A stretch of DNA of 64,000 bases, from positions 132,358-196,357 of the forward strand of contig CAWGGM010000014.1 of assembly GCA_963822115.1 (NCBI GenBank). The letters are read 5' to 3'. Position 1 is the first letter of the stretch. The number at the start of each line of letters is the position of its first letter. The notes beneath the pieces were generated by a model. The model saw nothing but the letters and a program-made list of their open reading frames with translations, searched no databases and was not told where the DNA came from. Made by a program: the position numbers and the translations under genes. This DNA comes from CAWDXG01 sp963822115 (GTDB lineage: Bacteria > Myxococcota_A > Polyangia > Polyangiales > Polyangiaceae). Shown here piece after piece: positions 54,272-63,222 of the stretch.

Positions 54272-55412
54272 CGATCTCGGACAGCAGAGTAGCGGTAGCA
54301 GCGCCCGAGTCGAGCCCCAGACGATGGACCAGGCCTTCTTCCAGTGCACTCTTCAGCTCCAGCATGGCCAGCGCGCGGTGGGTGGTGGGAGCTGCCAGCA
54401 CCGCGGCCCGACCGGCGACGCCACCCTGGGCCACCAGGGGCGTGGCGGCGGCATAGCGCGGAGTCCGGCGTCGGTAGGGGCGCGTCGAGACCAGCCCTAT
54501 CCAGGCGACGCCTCCCAGCGAGACCAGCGCGGCCAGAATCAGTGACAACGAATCCGGCAGACCGTCGCGCCGCACGTCGCCGAGCATCTCGATGAAGCCG
54601 CCCATGTAGTCGTGCAGATCCTGCATCAGCGAGCTGCCGCCGCCGTAGTGGCCGGTCTGATCGAAATGCTCATCGAGCAGGTACAGCTTGCCGCCGCGCC
54701 GGCCCCAGGTGTCGTCTTCGAGCAGGTAGTCGATCAGGCCTTCGGCGAAAGCGCGGTTGCCGGGATAGCGGAGCATCAGGTTGATCACGGCCGAGGGATC
54801 GCCCATCGCGAACAGCCGCCCGCGGTTGACGATGATGCCGGTGACGGCCAGCGTCGCGTCGGGCTCGCCCACCGCGGGGATCTTCAGCACGGGCGTCAGG
54901 TTGGGGTGCACCAACGCGGTCGGGTGGTTGGTGACGAGCTTGTCGACCTTGGCGACGACCGGGTGGCGGCCCTGCTCGTAGCCGGCGACCTGCTGCACGG
55001 CGGGCACGGCAATGGCGAGCTCGGGATTTTTCCGCAGCATCTCCGCCGGGTGCGCCGGTGCGGGAATGCGACGGATATGGAAGTGCTCGAGCAGCGCTGC
55101 GCCGGTGCCGTAGTCGTCGAGTAGCGCCAGCCGCCCCCCCGCCCTGAGGAATGCGCTGATGTCCTGGTAGTCGAGGTGGACGAGCGGGTGCAGCACGATC
55201 ACCCCGTCGGCGGGGGTGAGCTCGCTGAAGTCGAGCTTGTCGACCACCTTCACGCGATCGTTGCCGAGCTTCTTCTGCGCGATGGCGTAGAGCTCGCTCG
55301 TCCCTTGCCAGCTCTTGTCGTGGTAGCTGAACGCGGCCCGCGCTGGCGTCGCGACCAGCACACAGGCCAGCCACACCAGGGCGAGACAAGCGAGCCGCGC
55401 GCGAGCCGGCAT
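54153..55412 (-). CDS. DUF4350-like membrane protein of the MoxR cluster
   Basis: A 419-residue protein. A signal peptide (residues about 5-28, ending TPARA) is followed by an extracytoplasmic domain of DUF4350 type (KVVDKLDFSELTPADGVIVLHPL, AFLRAGGRLALLDDYGTG, FAMGDPSAVINLMLRYPGNRAFAEGLIDYL). One membrane helix lies near 295-315 (LSLILAALVSLGGVAWIGLV), followed by a cytoplasmic tail. DUF4350 proteins accompany MoxR/DUF58 modules. The ATG 55412 is used; a TTG nine bases earlier is also in frame. The last 30 residues may be frameshifted (see the small ORF). Confidence 0.75.
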   Translation of the reverse strand: MPARARLACLALVWLACVLVATPARAAFSYHDKSWQGTSELYAIAQKKLGNDRVKVVDKLDFSELTPADGVIVLHPLVHLDYQDISAFLRAGGRLALLDDYGTGAALLEHFHIRRIPAPAHPAEMLRKNPELAIAVPAVQQVAGYEQGRHPVVAKVDKLVTNHPTALVHPNLTPVLKIPAVGEPDATLAVTGIIVNRGRLFAMGDPSAVINLMLRYPGNRAFAEGLIDYLLEDDTWGRRGGKLYLLDEHFDQTGHYGGGSSLMQDLHDYMGGFIEMLGDVRRDGLPDSLSLILAALVSLGGVAWIGLVSTRPYRRRTPRYAAATPLVAQGGVAGRAAVLAAPTTHRALAMLELKSALEEGLVHRLGLDSGAATATLLSEIDGTAGIGSAIVRRAQADARRVEEDRNGRHRFAADPGQAT

Positions 55413-55536
55413 GGCCGGCAAGCTAGCACCACTCCGTGCCCCGGCCGGAAAGCCCGTCGTTCCGGCCGGCTGGCCGCTAATATGCTCTCCATCAGGTCGG
55501 AAGCCGGGCCGGAATGCGCTGGCTATTCCGCCGAAC

Positions 55537-55564
55537 TTGACCCTTGGTGGGGCGTCGCTAAATT
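55537..55564 (+). promoter_or_regulatory. Sigma-70 promoter of the short peptide gene
   Basis: TTGACC (55537-55542) and TAAATT (55559-55564), spaced 16 bases, are among the best sigma-70-like hexamers in the window. The start near 55571 gives a leader of about 47 bases to the ATG at 55618. Confidence 0.6.
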
Positions 55565-55617
55565 ACCCGTAGTTCCAGCTTTTGCAGGCTGCGGACCCCC
55601 CGAAAGCGAGGCTGCAA

Positions 55618-55794
55618 ATGCTCCCTCCATTCATCATCGACCAGATCCGGCGTCGTGAGGACGACGAGCGTCGTCGCCGCGAAGGCGAACAACCTCGTCT
55701 GGAGTTGCCTCTCGACACACACCGGCCGGCCCCCGAGCCCGCCGAGGACGAGGAACAGGTCGAGCGTGGAGTCGTAATCCTCGACCTGACCTAG
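55618..55794 (+). CDS. Conserved-looking 58-residue charged peptide
   Basis: A short cytoplasmic protein: MLPPFIIDQIRRREDDERRR, then an acidic/Pro middle and the end RGVVILDLT. The pattern PPFxIDxIRxRE at the start and a hydrophobic VVILDL end recurs, to my memory, in short hypothetical proteins of deltaproteobacteria. GAGG lies 8 bases before the ATG and a good promoter 54 bases upstream, so it is likely expressed. The function is unknown. Confidence 0.75.
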   Translation: MLPPFIIDQIRRREDDERRRREGEQPRLELPLDTHRPAPEPAEDEEQVERGVVILDLT

Positions 55795-55916
55795 GTCACC
55801 ATCCCCCCAATCGAAAGGCGTGAGTTTGCCGGGCTGCGGGCCCGTCCGGAACTTGCGCCGTCAATCCGGAACTCGCGTCGCGCTGGCGGCCTCGATGTAC
55901 TAGGCTCCGCCGCCCG

Positions 55917-57674
55917 ATGGCGGCGCTTTTCCGAAGATTGACCGAAGGAGCACTGGCCGCGGTGCTCGTGACCGCCGCGACCGGCTGTTACTCGCCGGGC
56001 CACGGCGTCGACCCGCCGTTGAACAACATCTACTTCCCGGTCGGGATGGCCGTCAGCCCGGGGGGTACCCGGCTGTACGTGGCCAACAGCGATTTCGACC
56101 TCCAGTACAACGCCGGGTCGCTGCAGTCCTATGACCTCGAGCGGCTGCGGCAGCTGGCGCCCCACTACTGCAACGCCGACGCCGATTGTGCTTCCGGGCG
56201 CCACTGCGATCTGGCGCCCACCGACCAGAACGGCGGTGAGCCGAGCCACTGGTGCGTCGACGACAGTGGCCCCTGGGCGGGCAGGCCCTGCGGCGCCCTT
56301 GGCGACAAGAGTGCCTCCAACCGCGTGCTGGAACCGGGACGCTGCAGCTATCTCGATCCGGTCCACCCCCAGGACGGCGGCGCTGCGGTCATTCGCGCCA
56401 GCGTGGGTATCGGCGCGTTCGCGACCAACGTGCTGTACATCCCGCGGCCGCCCGACGCGCAAGGCAATCCACAGCCCGGCGGACGGCTGTTCATCCCGGT
56501 GCGCGGCGATGCGACGTTGCACTACGTCGAGGTCGACGACGACGCCAAGGCCCAGCGTACCGGCTTCGAGCTGGAGTGCGGGCAGCAGAACGCCGGCGGC
56601 AACTGCGACGAGCAGCACCGTGTGGGCGACAACCCCTCGCAGGAAAACACCCGTGGCCTCAGGCTGCCGACCGAGCCGTTCGGGATCGCCGCGACGCCGG
56701 ACGGCTCCGCCATCGCCGTCACCCACCAGACCGAAGGCAAGGTCTCGTTGTTCGTCAACGACGCGTCGAGCTGGGGCAATGGCACCACCAGCTTCGGGAC
56801 GGGCCCGAAGCTCGAGTTCATCGTCGGCAACATGCCGACCCGCCCGATCGGCATCGCACAGGTGCCGCCGCCCGAGATGGTGACGGTGCCGGATCCGTCG
56901 ACCGGCAAGAAGATCAGCTACCAGCCCGGCTTTCTGGTGACCTACCGCAACGCCGCGCAGGTCCGGCTGTTCCGCTACTACAGTGACGCCTATGCCTCGT
57001 CGGGGGAGCCCAACAATCCGGCGCGTCCCTTCATCGCGCAGTCGGGCTCGGTCGACATCTCGGCCAACGCCGGCAGCTTCGACTCGCGCGGCATCGCCGT
57101 CGACGCCTCCGAGCGCCAGGCCTGCGAGCGGCGTTGCGACATCAAGGCGGGTGCGGGAGCCGCGTCGTTCGACTGTCTGCACGCCTGCGCCGGCATCCCG
57201 CTGGGCGTGTACATCGCCAACCGGACGCCCTCCAGCCTGCTGGTGGGGCAGACGCGCCACAACCAGAGCGCCACCTCCAGTGACGACCTGCCCAGCTTCT
57301 ACCGCTCGGTGCCGCTGCCGTTTGGGCCGTCGCGCGTCATCGTGGGCGACGTGATCGGATCGACGGGGCTCAGGGAACGCCGGGTGTTCGTCGTGTGTTT
57401 CGACTCGCGCCGCGTCGGCATCTACAACCCCGACACGGACACCATCGAGAAGTGGATCGAGACGGGTCGCGGCCCGCACGCATTTGCCGTGGATATCCAA
57501 CCTCCCAAGTCCGGCGTGGACCCCTCCAACGACCGACCCGGCTACGCCTTCGCGTACATCGGTCACTTCACCGACTCCTGGATCGGGATGATCGATCTTG
57601 ATCAGCGGCACCCGACGTACGGGGAGATCGTCATGACCATCGGCAATCCGACGGCGCCGAGGGCCTCGAAGTGA
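55917..57674 (+). CDS. Large propeller-like surface lipoprotein
   Basis: A 585-residue lipoprotein with lipobox AATGC (Cys24). The mature part looks like a YncE/NHL-type beta-propeller (FPVGMAVSPGGTRLYVANSDF, FGIAATPDGSAIAVTHQTEG, HAFAVDIQPP) interrupted by Cys-containing loops (HYCNADADCASGRHCDLAPTD, ERQACERRCD). Ligand and role are unknown. Its stop overlaps the ATG of the next lipoprotein (TGATG), so the two form an operon, with mutS following. Confidence 0.78.
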   Translation: MAALFRRLTEGALAAVLVTAATGCYSPGHGVDPPLNNIYFPVGMAVSPGGTRLYVANSDFDLQYNAGSLQSYDLERLRQLAPHYCNADADCASGRHCDLAPTDQNGGEPSHWCVDDSGPWAGRPCGALGDKSASNRVLEPGRCSYLDPVHPQDGGAAVIRASVGIGAFATNVLYIPRPPDAQGNPQPGGRLFIPVRGDATLHYVEVDDDAKAQRTGFELECGQQNAGGNCDEQHRVGDNPSQENTRGLRLPTEPFGIAATPDGSAIAVTHQTEGKVSLFVNDASSWGNGTTSFGTGPKLEFIVGNMPTRPIGIAQVPPPEMVTVPDPSTGKKISYQPGFLVTYRNAAQVRLFRYYSDAYASSGEPNNPARPFIAQSGSVDISANAGSFDSRGIAVDASERQACERRCDIKAGAGAASFDCLHACAGIPLGVYIANRTPSSLLVGQTRHNQSATSSDDLPSFYRSVPLPFGPSRVIVGDVIGSTGLRERRVFVVCFDSRRVGIYNPDTDTIEKWIETGRGPHAFAVDIQPPKSGVDPSNDRPGYAFAYIGHFTDSWIGMIDLDQRHPTYGEIVMTIGNPTAPRASK

Positions 57675-60616
57675 TGGCCTGGTGCTTGTCGCGGACCCAT
57701 GCGCCGCTCGTGCTGGCGGCGCTCTTGCTGGTCATGCTGCTGGGCGGCTGCCAGCAGGCGCCCGTGACGCAGCCGCTCAGGTCGCTGGAACGCAGCGGTG
57801 CAGTCTCCTTCGTGTGCGTCGGTCCTGATGGTCAGGGGCGCGACATCAACGACTGTCCCGACTACGCCAGCGGCCAGAACCGCCTGCTCGCGCTCGTCAC
57901 GCAGACCCTGCGCGGAGAGGTTGCAGTGGTCGACCTCACCGCCGGCAACGTGGTCGATGTGGATCGCTCGACCCCCGGCTACAACTTCCTGCCGATCGGC
58001 GCGAACCCGGTCAGCATCGTCTCCACGCCCGGCGGCGTGGCCACGTTCGTGGGCGTGGCCGAGGCCGGCAAGGAGGGCATCTACGCGCTGCCATCCAGCT
58101 GCGTCGGGCCGCCGCAGAAGAAGTCGGACGGCGGCTACGAACAGGTCCGCGACCTGACAAGCTGGCCGGCGTGCAAGCTGCCGAGCGCGCCGGGCAGCAT
58201 GACCATCCTGATCGATCCGCCCAAGGACGACGACAACAATCCTGCGACGCCGAAGCGCGAGCGCGCCAGCTGCTCGGCTCCGTACAGCGACGACGCCGGC
58301 GCGGTGGGCCAGGCCGTGGCCGCGACGCGCAGCGAGTGCCCGGCCGATCTCGCGCTCGAGACGAACCCGCCCGGACGCCGCAAGCTGGCCGTCGCGCTCC
58401 CGAAGCTCGGCGAAATCGCGATCATCGATGCGCAGCAGCTGCTCGACCGTCCGCCGGGCAGCTTCGGGGCCTGCCCCGTCGAGAAATGGGTACATCCCCA
58501 GGTCGACCTGCCGGCATCCGGCATCAAGCAGCCGCTGCCGCCCGATCTGCAGAAGGCGGGCTGCACGCCGCCGGAGCTGAACTACGGGCCCCCTTCGCAA
58601 AGCTTCCTGTCGCGTCCCGCCGGCTTCGCGCTTTCCGACAAGAAGCTGTACGTGGCCGACCGCGGCGCGCCCGTGGTGCACGTCTTCGACGTGTCCGACC
58701 CGTGCAACATCAGCGAACAGCCGCCGCTGTTGCCCGAGTCGTTGGACTCGCCAGGGCGCGTCGTGACGACGAGCCGTGTGGCGGTCAGCCCGCTGACCAC
58801 CGACGGCAAGCGCTTCGCCTACGCCATCGACGAGACCCAGGGCAGCGTGATGATCTTCGACGTGAGCCCCGGCTCGTCGAACCGCACGCCGATCGTGCGT
58901 CCCGGCTCGCCTTGGCTACCGTTCGAAGCCCCGGACCGCCTCGCGTTCTCGTCTCCGGCGCGCGATGTCACGTTTGCGCTGCGGGACGTACCGATCCCGG
59001 ATCCGCAGACCGGCGTGACCCAGATCGGCGAGCTGTGCAATCCGGACCCGTCGATTCCCACCGATTCGGTCGCGGCCCTGTACCGCACGTCTAGCGACCT
59101 TTCGACCGGCGCCGGCCCACGCAAGCTCCGCGGTGTGTTCGGTTTCGTGATGCTGGCCAGCGGCCAGATAGCCGTCATCGACGAGGACGATTTCGACGCC
59201 GCGTGCCGGCGTCCGGTCGAGGCGAACCATGCTTCCACGCCCGACTTCCGCGGTTGCGCGGACGATCCGAAGAGCATCTCCAGCTACGAGGTGACCAGCG
59301 GCGGCGCCAGCAAGGCGACCGTGTCCGACGAGATGAGCTGCAACGTGGTTGAACGGCACAGGACGCGCAGCGCAAACTTCGTTCTGGCCGACTCGACCAC
59401 CGGTGTGCGCGCGCCGGCGCTGCGCTCCTACCCCCGCCTGCACACGCCGCAGGGCAGCGCGCCGGGCCCGGGCACCGAGCCGATGATGCTCGGCGTCGAC
59501 TTCTCGGCCACGACCCCGGCCCAGGTGTTCATCGGCCCCGACTACTTCAAGAGCGGCGACTCGAGCCGCCCGCTGGATATCGATCCGGCGACGGCCAAGG
59601 ACGATTCGCTGGTCTTGCCCTTCAACGAGCCGCGCGCGTACGCCGCGAAAGAGGACTTCTCGCTCACGTACGAGGGGCCGATCATGGGCGATCGCAACAC
59701 CGGCGTGATCGCGGCGTCCTCCGCCGACTTCTCGGACCCGGGAGCGTTCTTCTGCGATCGCGGCGTGGAGGACTACGATGCGACGCTGGCCTACGCGAAG
59801 GACTCGCTGGGCATCAGCGCCGACCTCGACCGCTTTGCCACGCAGCACGCGGACTACGTGCAGATCAAGAGCACGGTGCCGGACGCAAGCGATTCGTACT
59901 GGAAGACCGACGCAGCCAAGGAGTGCGGGGGAGAGGCCAACGGCCACTTCAACTGCGTGGGTCTGTTCGGAACCAAGGACACACCGACCGTCGCCAGGGA
60001 CCTCAGGATCCGCGAGGCGTACACCGACCATCTGGTGGTCGAGCCGCGCAGCTCCGGAGTGAAGATGAGCACCGTGCGCTGCTGCTTCCCCGCCGAGCAG
60101 ACGTACACGATCCGCGGCGGTGGCCAGTGGATACTCATCGGCAGCCAGTCGGGGTTCCGCAACCACATGACCACCGCTGCCGACGGGCGTTGCGTCGCCG
60201 ACTGCAATCCGCGGCGTGAGCTGCTCAAGGGGCGCGCTTTCGAGATCAGGACCAAGGCGCAGGCCAATGCGTGCGCCGTCAAGAAGGGCGGGCCCTCGGA
60301 CTGCCCCATGGTCGGCTGCGTCGCCGACAGCGAGCCCGTCCAGTCGGATAACCCCTGTGTGTTCTCCAGCCTCGACGCGCGTTTCGCGGTCTATCGCGGT
60401 TCGGAGCCGTCGGAGCGCGACACGTCCTTCACCTGGACGACGACCGGCGGCTTCTCCCCGCTCTTCGCTGACCTGACGTCGCAGACATCCTCGGTCTTGC
60501 CGCTGTCGATGGTGTTCGTCCCGCAGATCGGCCAGCTTGCCGTCGCGGACGGCGCAGCCGAGGGGCTGGCGCTGGTCAGTCTCGACTCCGTCGCCGTCAG
60601 CCACCTGTATTATTAG
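57674..60616 (+). CDS. Large surface lipoprotein, probable propeller
   Basis: A 980-residue lipoprotein with lipobox LLGGC (Cys26). Repeated blade-like segments are visible (LLALVTQTLRGEVAVVDLTAGNV, AGFALSDKKLYVADRGAPVVHVFDVS, GKRFAYAIDETQGSVMIFDVSPG, FGFVMLASGQIAVIDEDDFD), interspersed with Cys-rich loops and a distinct C-terminal domain (QTYTIRGGGQWILIGSQSGF). It resembles its upstream neighbour in design. ATG 57674 overlaps that gene's stop. mutS begins three bases after its stop. No enzymatic motif was seen. Confidence 0.76.
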   Translation: MAWCLSRTHAPLVLAALLLVMLLGGCQQAPVTQPLRSLERSGAVSFVCVGPDGQGRDINDCPDYASGQNRLLALVTQTLRGEVAVVDLTAGNVVDVDRSTPGYNFLPIGANPVSIVSTPGGVATFVGVAEAGKEGIYALPSSCVGPPQKKSDGGYEQVRDLTSWPACKLPSAPGSMTILIDPPKDDDNNPATPKRERASCSAPYSDDAGAVGQAVAATRSECPADLALETNPPGRRKLAVALPKLGEIAIIDAQQLLDRPPGSFGACPVEKWVHPQVDLPASGIKQPLPPDLQKAGCTPPELNYGPPSQSFLSRPAGFALSDKKLYVADRGAPVVHVFDVSDPCNISEQPPLLPESLDSPGRVVTTSRVAVSPLTTDGKRFAYAIDETQGSVMIFDVSPGSSNRTPIVRPGSPWLPFEAPDRLAFSSPARDVTFALRDVPIPDPQTGVTQIGELCNPDPSIPTDSVAALYRTSSDLSTGAGPRKLRGVFGFVMLASGQIAVIDEDDFDAACRRPVEANHASTPDFRGCADDPKSISSYEVTSGGASKATVSDEMSCNVVERHRTRSANFVLADSTTGVRAPALRSYPRLHTPQGSAPGPGTEPMMLGVDFSATTPAQVFIGPDYFKSGDSSRPLDIDPATAKDDSLVLPFNEPRAYAAKEDFSLTYEGPIMGDRNTGVIAASSADFSDPGAFFCDRGVEDYDATLAYAKDSLGISADLDRFATQHADYVQIKSTVPDASDSYWKTDAAKECGGEANGHFNCVGLFGTKDTPTVARDLRIREAYTDHLVVEPRSSGVKMSTVRCCFPAEQTYTIRGGGQWILIGSQSGFRNHMTTAADGRCVADCNPRRELLKGRAFEIRTKAQANACAVKKGGPSDCPMVGCVADSEPVQSDNPCVFSSLDARFAVYRGSEPSERDTSFTWTTTGGFSPLFADLTSQTSSVLPLSMVFVPQIGQLAVADGAAEGLALVSLDSVAVSHLYY

Positions 60617-60619
60617 CCG

Positions 60620-63214
60620 ATGGCTGGGCGCAAGACGCCGGTGATGCAGCAGTTCGCCGAGGCGAAGCGTGCGTACCCGGACTCCATCCTGTTCTTCAGG
60701 ATGGGCGACTTCTACGAGATGTTCGAGGACGACGCGGTGCTCGCCGCGCGCCTGCTCGATCTCACGCTGACCAGCCGCAACAAGGGCAAGAAGGACGAAA
60801 TCCCGATGGCGGGCGTGCCGCACCACGCGGCGCACGGCTACATCGCGCGGCTGCTCGAGCTCGGACACAAGGTTGCCATCTGCGAGCAGATGGCCGACCC
60901 GTCGAAGGTGAAGGGCATCGTGCCGCGCGAGGTGGTGCGGGTCATCACGCCGGGGCTCATCACCGAGCGCGAGCAACTCGACGCCGCGAAGAACAACTGG
61001 CTGGCGGCGGTCGAGCCGGGCGAGGTTGGGGCTGGAGTCGCGCTGCTCGATCTGTCCACCGGCGAGCTGCGCGCAGCAACGCTGCCGGATTTCGCGGCGC
61101 TGCTCGGCGAGCTGTCGCGCGCCGCGCCGCGCGAGGTGCTGGTCGCCGACGAGCCCGGGCGACAAGCCGTTGCGGCCGCGCTGACGAGCGCAGCTGTGCG
61201 CGAGGACGGAGCGCTCGGCGAGAGCGAGGCCGAGCAGGCGCTGGGCGAGCTCGCGTCCGATGCAGCGGGCATCGCTCCACTTGCACGGCTGGCGGCGGCG
61301 CGCGCGCTGCGCTTCGCGGCGGCGTGCAATCCCGGTGCCGAGCTGCCCGTGCGCCGCATCGCGAGCTGGGATCCGTCGACCTCGATGCTCATCGATCCGA
61401 CCGCGCAGGAGCACCTGGAGCTGGTCACGTCGATGTCCGGCGCGCGCGAGACGACCCTGCTCGGTGCCATCGACGCGACGAAGACGCCAGCCGGAGCGCG
61501 GCTCCTGCGCCGGCGTCTGCTTGCGCCGCTCACCGACGTGGAGCGCATCCGTCGCAGGTTGGATCTGGTCGAGCTGTTCGTGATCAATCCGCGCCTGCGC
61601 GACGAGCTCCGCTCTCTGCTCGGAGGCATCGGAGATCTGGAGCGGCTCGCCACGCGCGCCAAGCTGGGCGAGGCGAACCCACGCGATCTCGGCGCGCTGC
61701 GCGACGGCCTGCTTGCCGCGCGCCAGACGGTGGCGCTGCTAGACGCTGTCGACGACGCGCCGTCGCGCGAGACGCTCGGCCTCGGCGCCGAGCCGGTCGA
61801 CACCGTGGACGACCTGGCCGACGAACTGTCGCGCGCGCTGGTGGAGCGCCCGCCGGCGCAGCCCAAGGACGGCGGCGTGTTCTGCCAGGGCTTCGATGCG
61901 GAGCTGGACGAGCAGAGCGCGCTGAAGAAGAGCGGCGCCGAGCGCATGGTCGAGCTCGAAGCGCGGCTGCGCGAAGAGACCGGTATCACCACGCTCAAGG
62001 TGCGCTACACGCGCGTGTTCGGCTGGTACATCGAGGTCAGCCGCTCGCAGCTGTCACGCGCGCCGGAGGATTGGCGGCGCAAGCAGACGGTCGCGGCGGG
62101 TGAGCGCTACACCAGCGCCGAGCTCGACGACCTGGCCGACCGCATCACGCACGCCGAGGAGCGGCACCGCGAGCTGGAGCTCGAGCTGATCCGCCAGCTG
62201 GTGCGGCGCGCTGGCGCGGCCAACGTGCGCATCGCGGCGCTGTCGGCGCGGCTGTCGCGCTGGGATGTGGCGGCGGCGCTCGCCGACGTGGCCCACCGCT
62301 ACGACTACAGCCGCCCCGAGGTCGACGACAGCGAGCAGCTCGAGATCCTGGACGGGCGTCACCCGGTCGTCGAACGTCTGGCGGCGGCGGGCCGCTTCGT
62401 GCCCAACGACGTGAAGCTCGAGATCAGCGGCGAGCACCTGTGGCTCATCACGGGGCCGAACATGGCGGGCAAGAGCACGCTGCTGCGCCAGGTCGCCCTG
62501 AGCGTGATCCTCGCCCAGATGGGCAGCTACGTGCCGGCGCGCGCGGCGCGCATCGGCCTGGTCGACCGCGTGCTGTCGCGCGTGGGCGCCAGCGACAACC
62601 TGGCACGCGGCGAGAGCACGTTCATGGTCGAGATGCGCGAGACGGCGGAGATCCTGCGCTCGGCCACGCGCCGCTCGCTGGTCATCCTCGACGAGATCGG
62701 CCGCGGCACCAGCACCTTCGACGGTCTGGCCATCGCCTGGGCCGTGGCCGAGTACCTGGATGAAGCCGTCGGCGCGCGCGCCCTGTTCGCCACGCACTAC
62801 CACGAGCTCACCGCCCTGGCCGAAGCCAGCGAGCACGCCGCGAACCACAGCGTCAGCGCGCGCGAGATTGGCGACGACGTGGTGTTCCTGCACCGGCTGG
62901 TGCCGGGCGCGGCGAGTCGCAGCTACGGCGTCGCCGTGGCGCGGCTGGCGGGCTTGCCGGAGTCGGTGCTCGCGCGGGCGCGCGCCGTGCTCGCCGCGCT
63001 GGAGAGCGGCAGCCACCATGGCGCCGAGCCGAGCGCCGAGGGCCGCCCCAAGGGCCGCCGCGTGAGCGAAAACCAGCTCGATCTGTTCGCTCCAGCGCCT
63101 GCCGAGCACAAGGCGCACAGCGAAGTGCTCGAGACCCTGCGCCAGCTCGACGTCGATCGCCTGACGCCGCTCGAGGCGCTGCAGCTTCTGGCACGGCTCA
63201 AGCAGCGCCTGTAG
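60620..63214 (+). CDS. mutS: DNA mismatch repair ATPase MutS
   Basis: An 864-residue mismatch-recognition protein. The N-terminal mismatch-binding domain has the Phe-X-Glu motif in FFRMGDFYEMF. The lever/clamp domains follow, then the ATPase with Walker A TGPNMAGKST (611-620), Walker B VILDEIGRGTSTFDG and the ATHYHELTALAE segment. The C-terminal tail (KGRRVSENQLDLFAPAPAEH) is of the tetramerisation/clamp-binding kind. The length is normal. It starts three bases after the lipoprotein stop, an unusual neighbour for mutS. It is convergent with hrpB. Confidence 0.97.
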   Translation: MAGRKTPVMQQFAEAKRAYPDSILFFRMGDFYEMFEDDAVLAARLLDLTLTSRNKGKKDEIPMAGVPHHAAHGYIARLLELGHKVAICEQMADPSKVKGIVPREVVRVITPGLITEREQLDAAKNNWLAAVEPGEVGAGVALLDLSTGELRAATLPDFAALLGELSRAAPREVLVADEPGRQAVAAALTSAAVREDGALGESEAEQALGELASDAAGIAPLARLAAARALRFAAACNPGAELPVRRIASWDPSTSMLIDPTAQEHLELVTSMSGARETTLLGAIDATKTPAGARLLRRRLLAPLTDVERIRRRLDLVELFVINPRLRDELRSLLGGIGDLERLATRAKLGEANPRDLGALRDGLLAARQTVALLDAVDDAPSRETLGLGAEPVDTVDDLADELSRALVERPPAQPKDGGVFCQGFDAELDEQSALKKSGAERMVELEARLREETGITTLKVRYTRVFGWYIEVSRSQLSRAPEDWRRKQTVAAGERYTSAELDDLADRITHAEERHRELELELIRQLVRRAGAANVRIAALSARLSRWDVAAALADVAHRYDYSRPEVDDSEQLEILDGRHPVVERLAAAGRFVPNDVKLEISGEHLWLITGPNMAGKSTLLRQVALSVILAQMGSYVPARAARIGLVDRVLSRVGASDNLARGESTFMVEMRETAEILRSATRRSLVILDEIGRGTSTFDGLAIAWAVAEYLDEAVGARALFATHYHELTALAEASEHAANHSVSAREIGDDVVFLHRLVPGAASRSYGVAVARLAGLPESVLARARAVLAALESGSHHGAEPSAEGRPKGRRVSENQLDLFAPAPAEHKAHSEVLETLRQLDVDRLTPLEALQLLARLKQRL

Positions 63215-63222
63215 TGCCCCAG

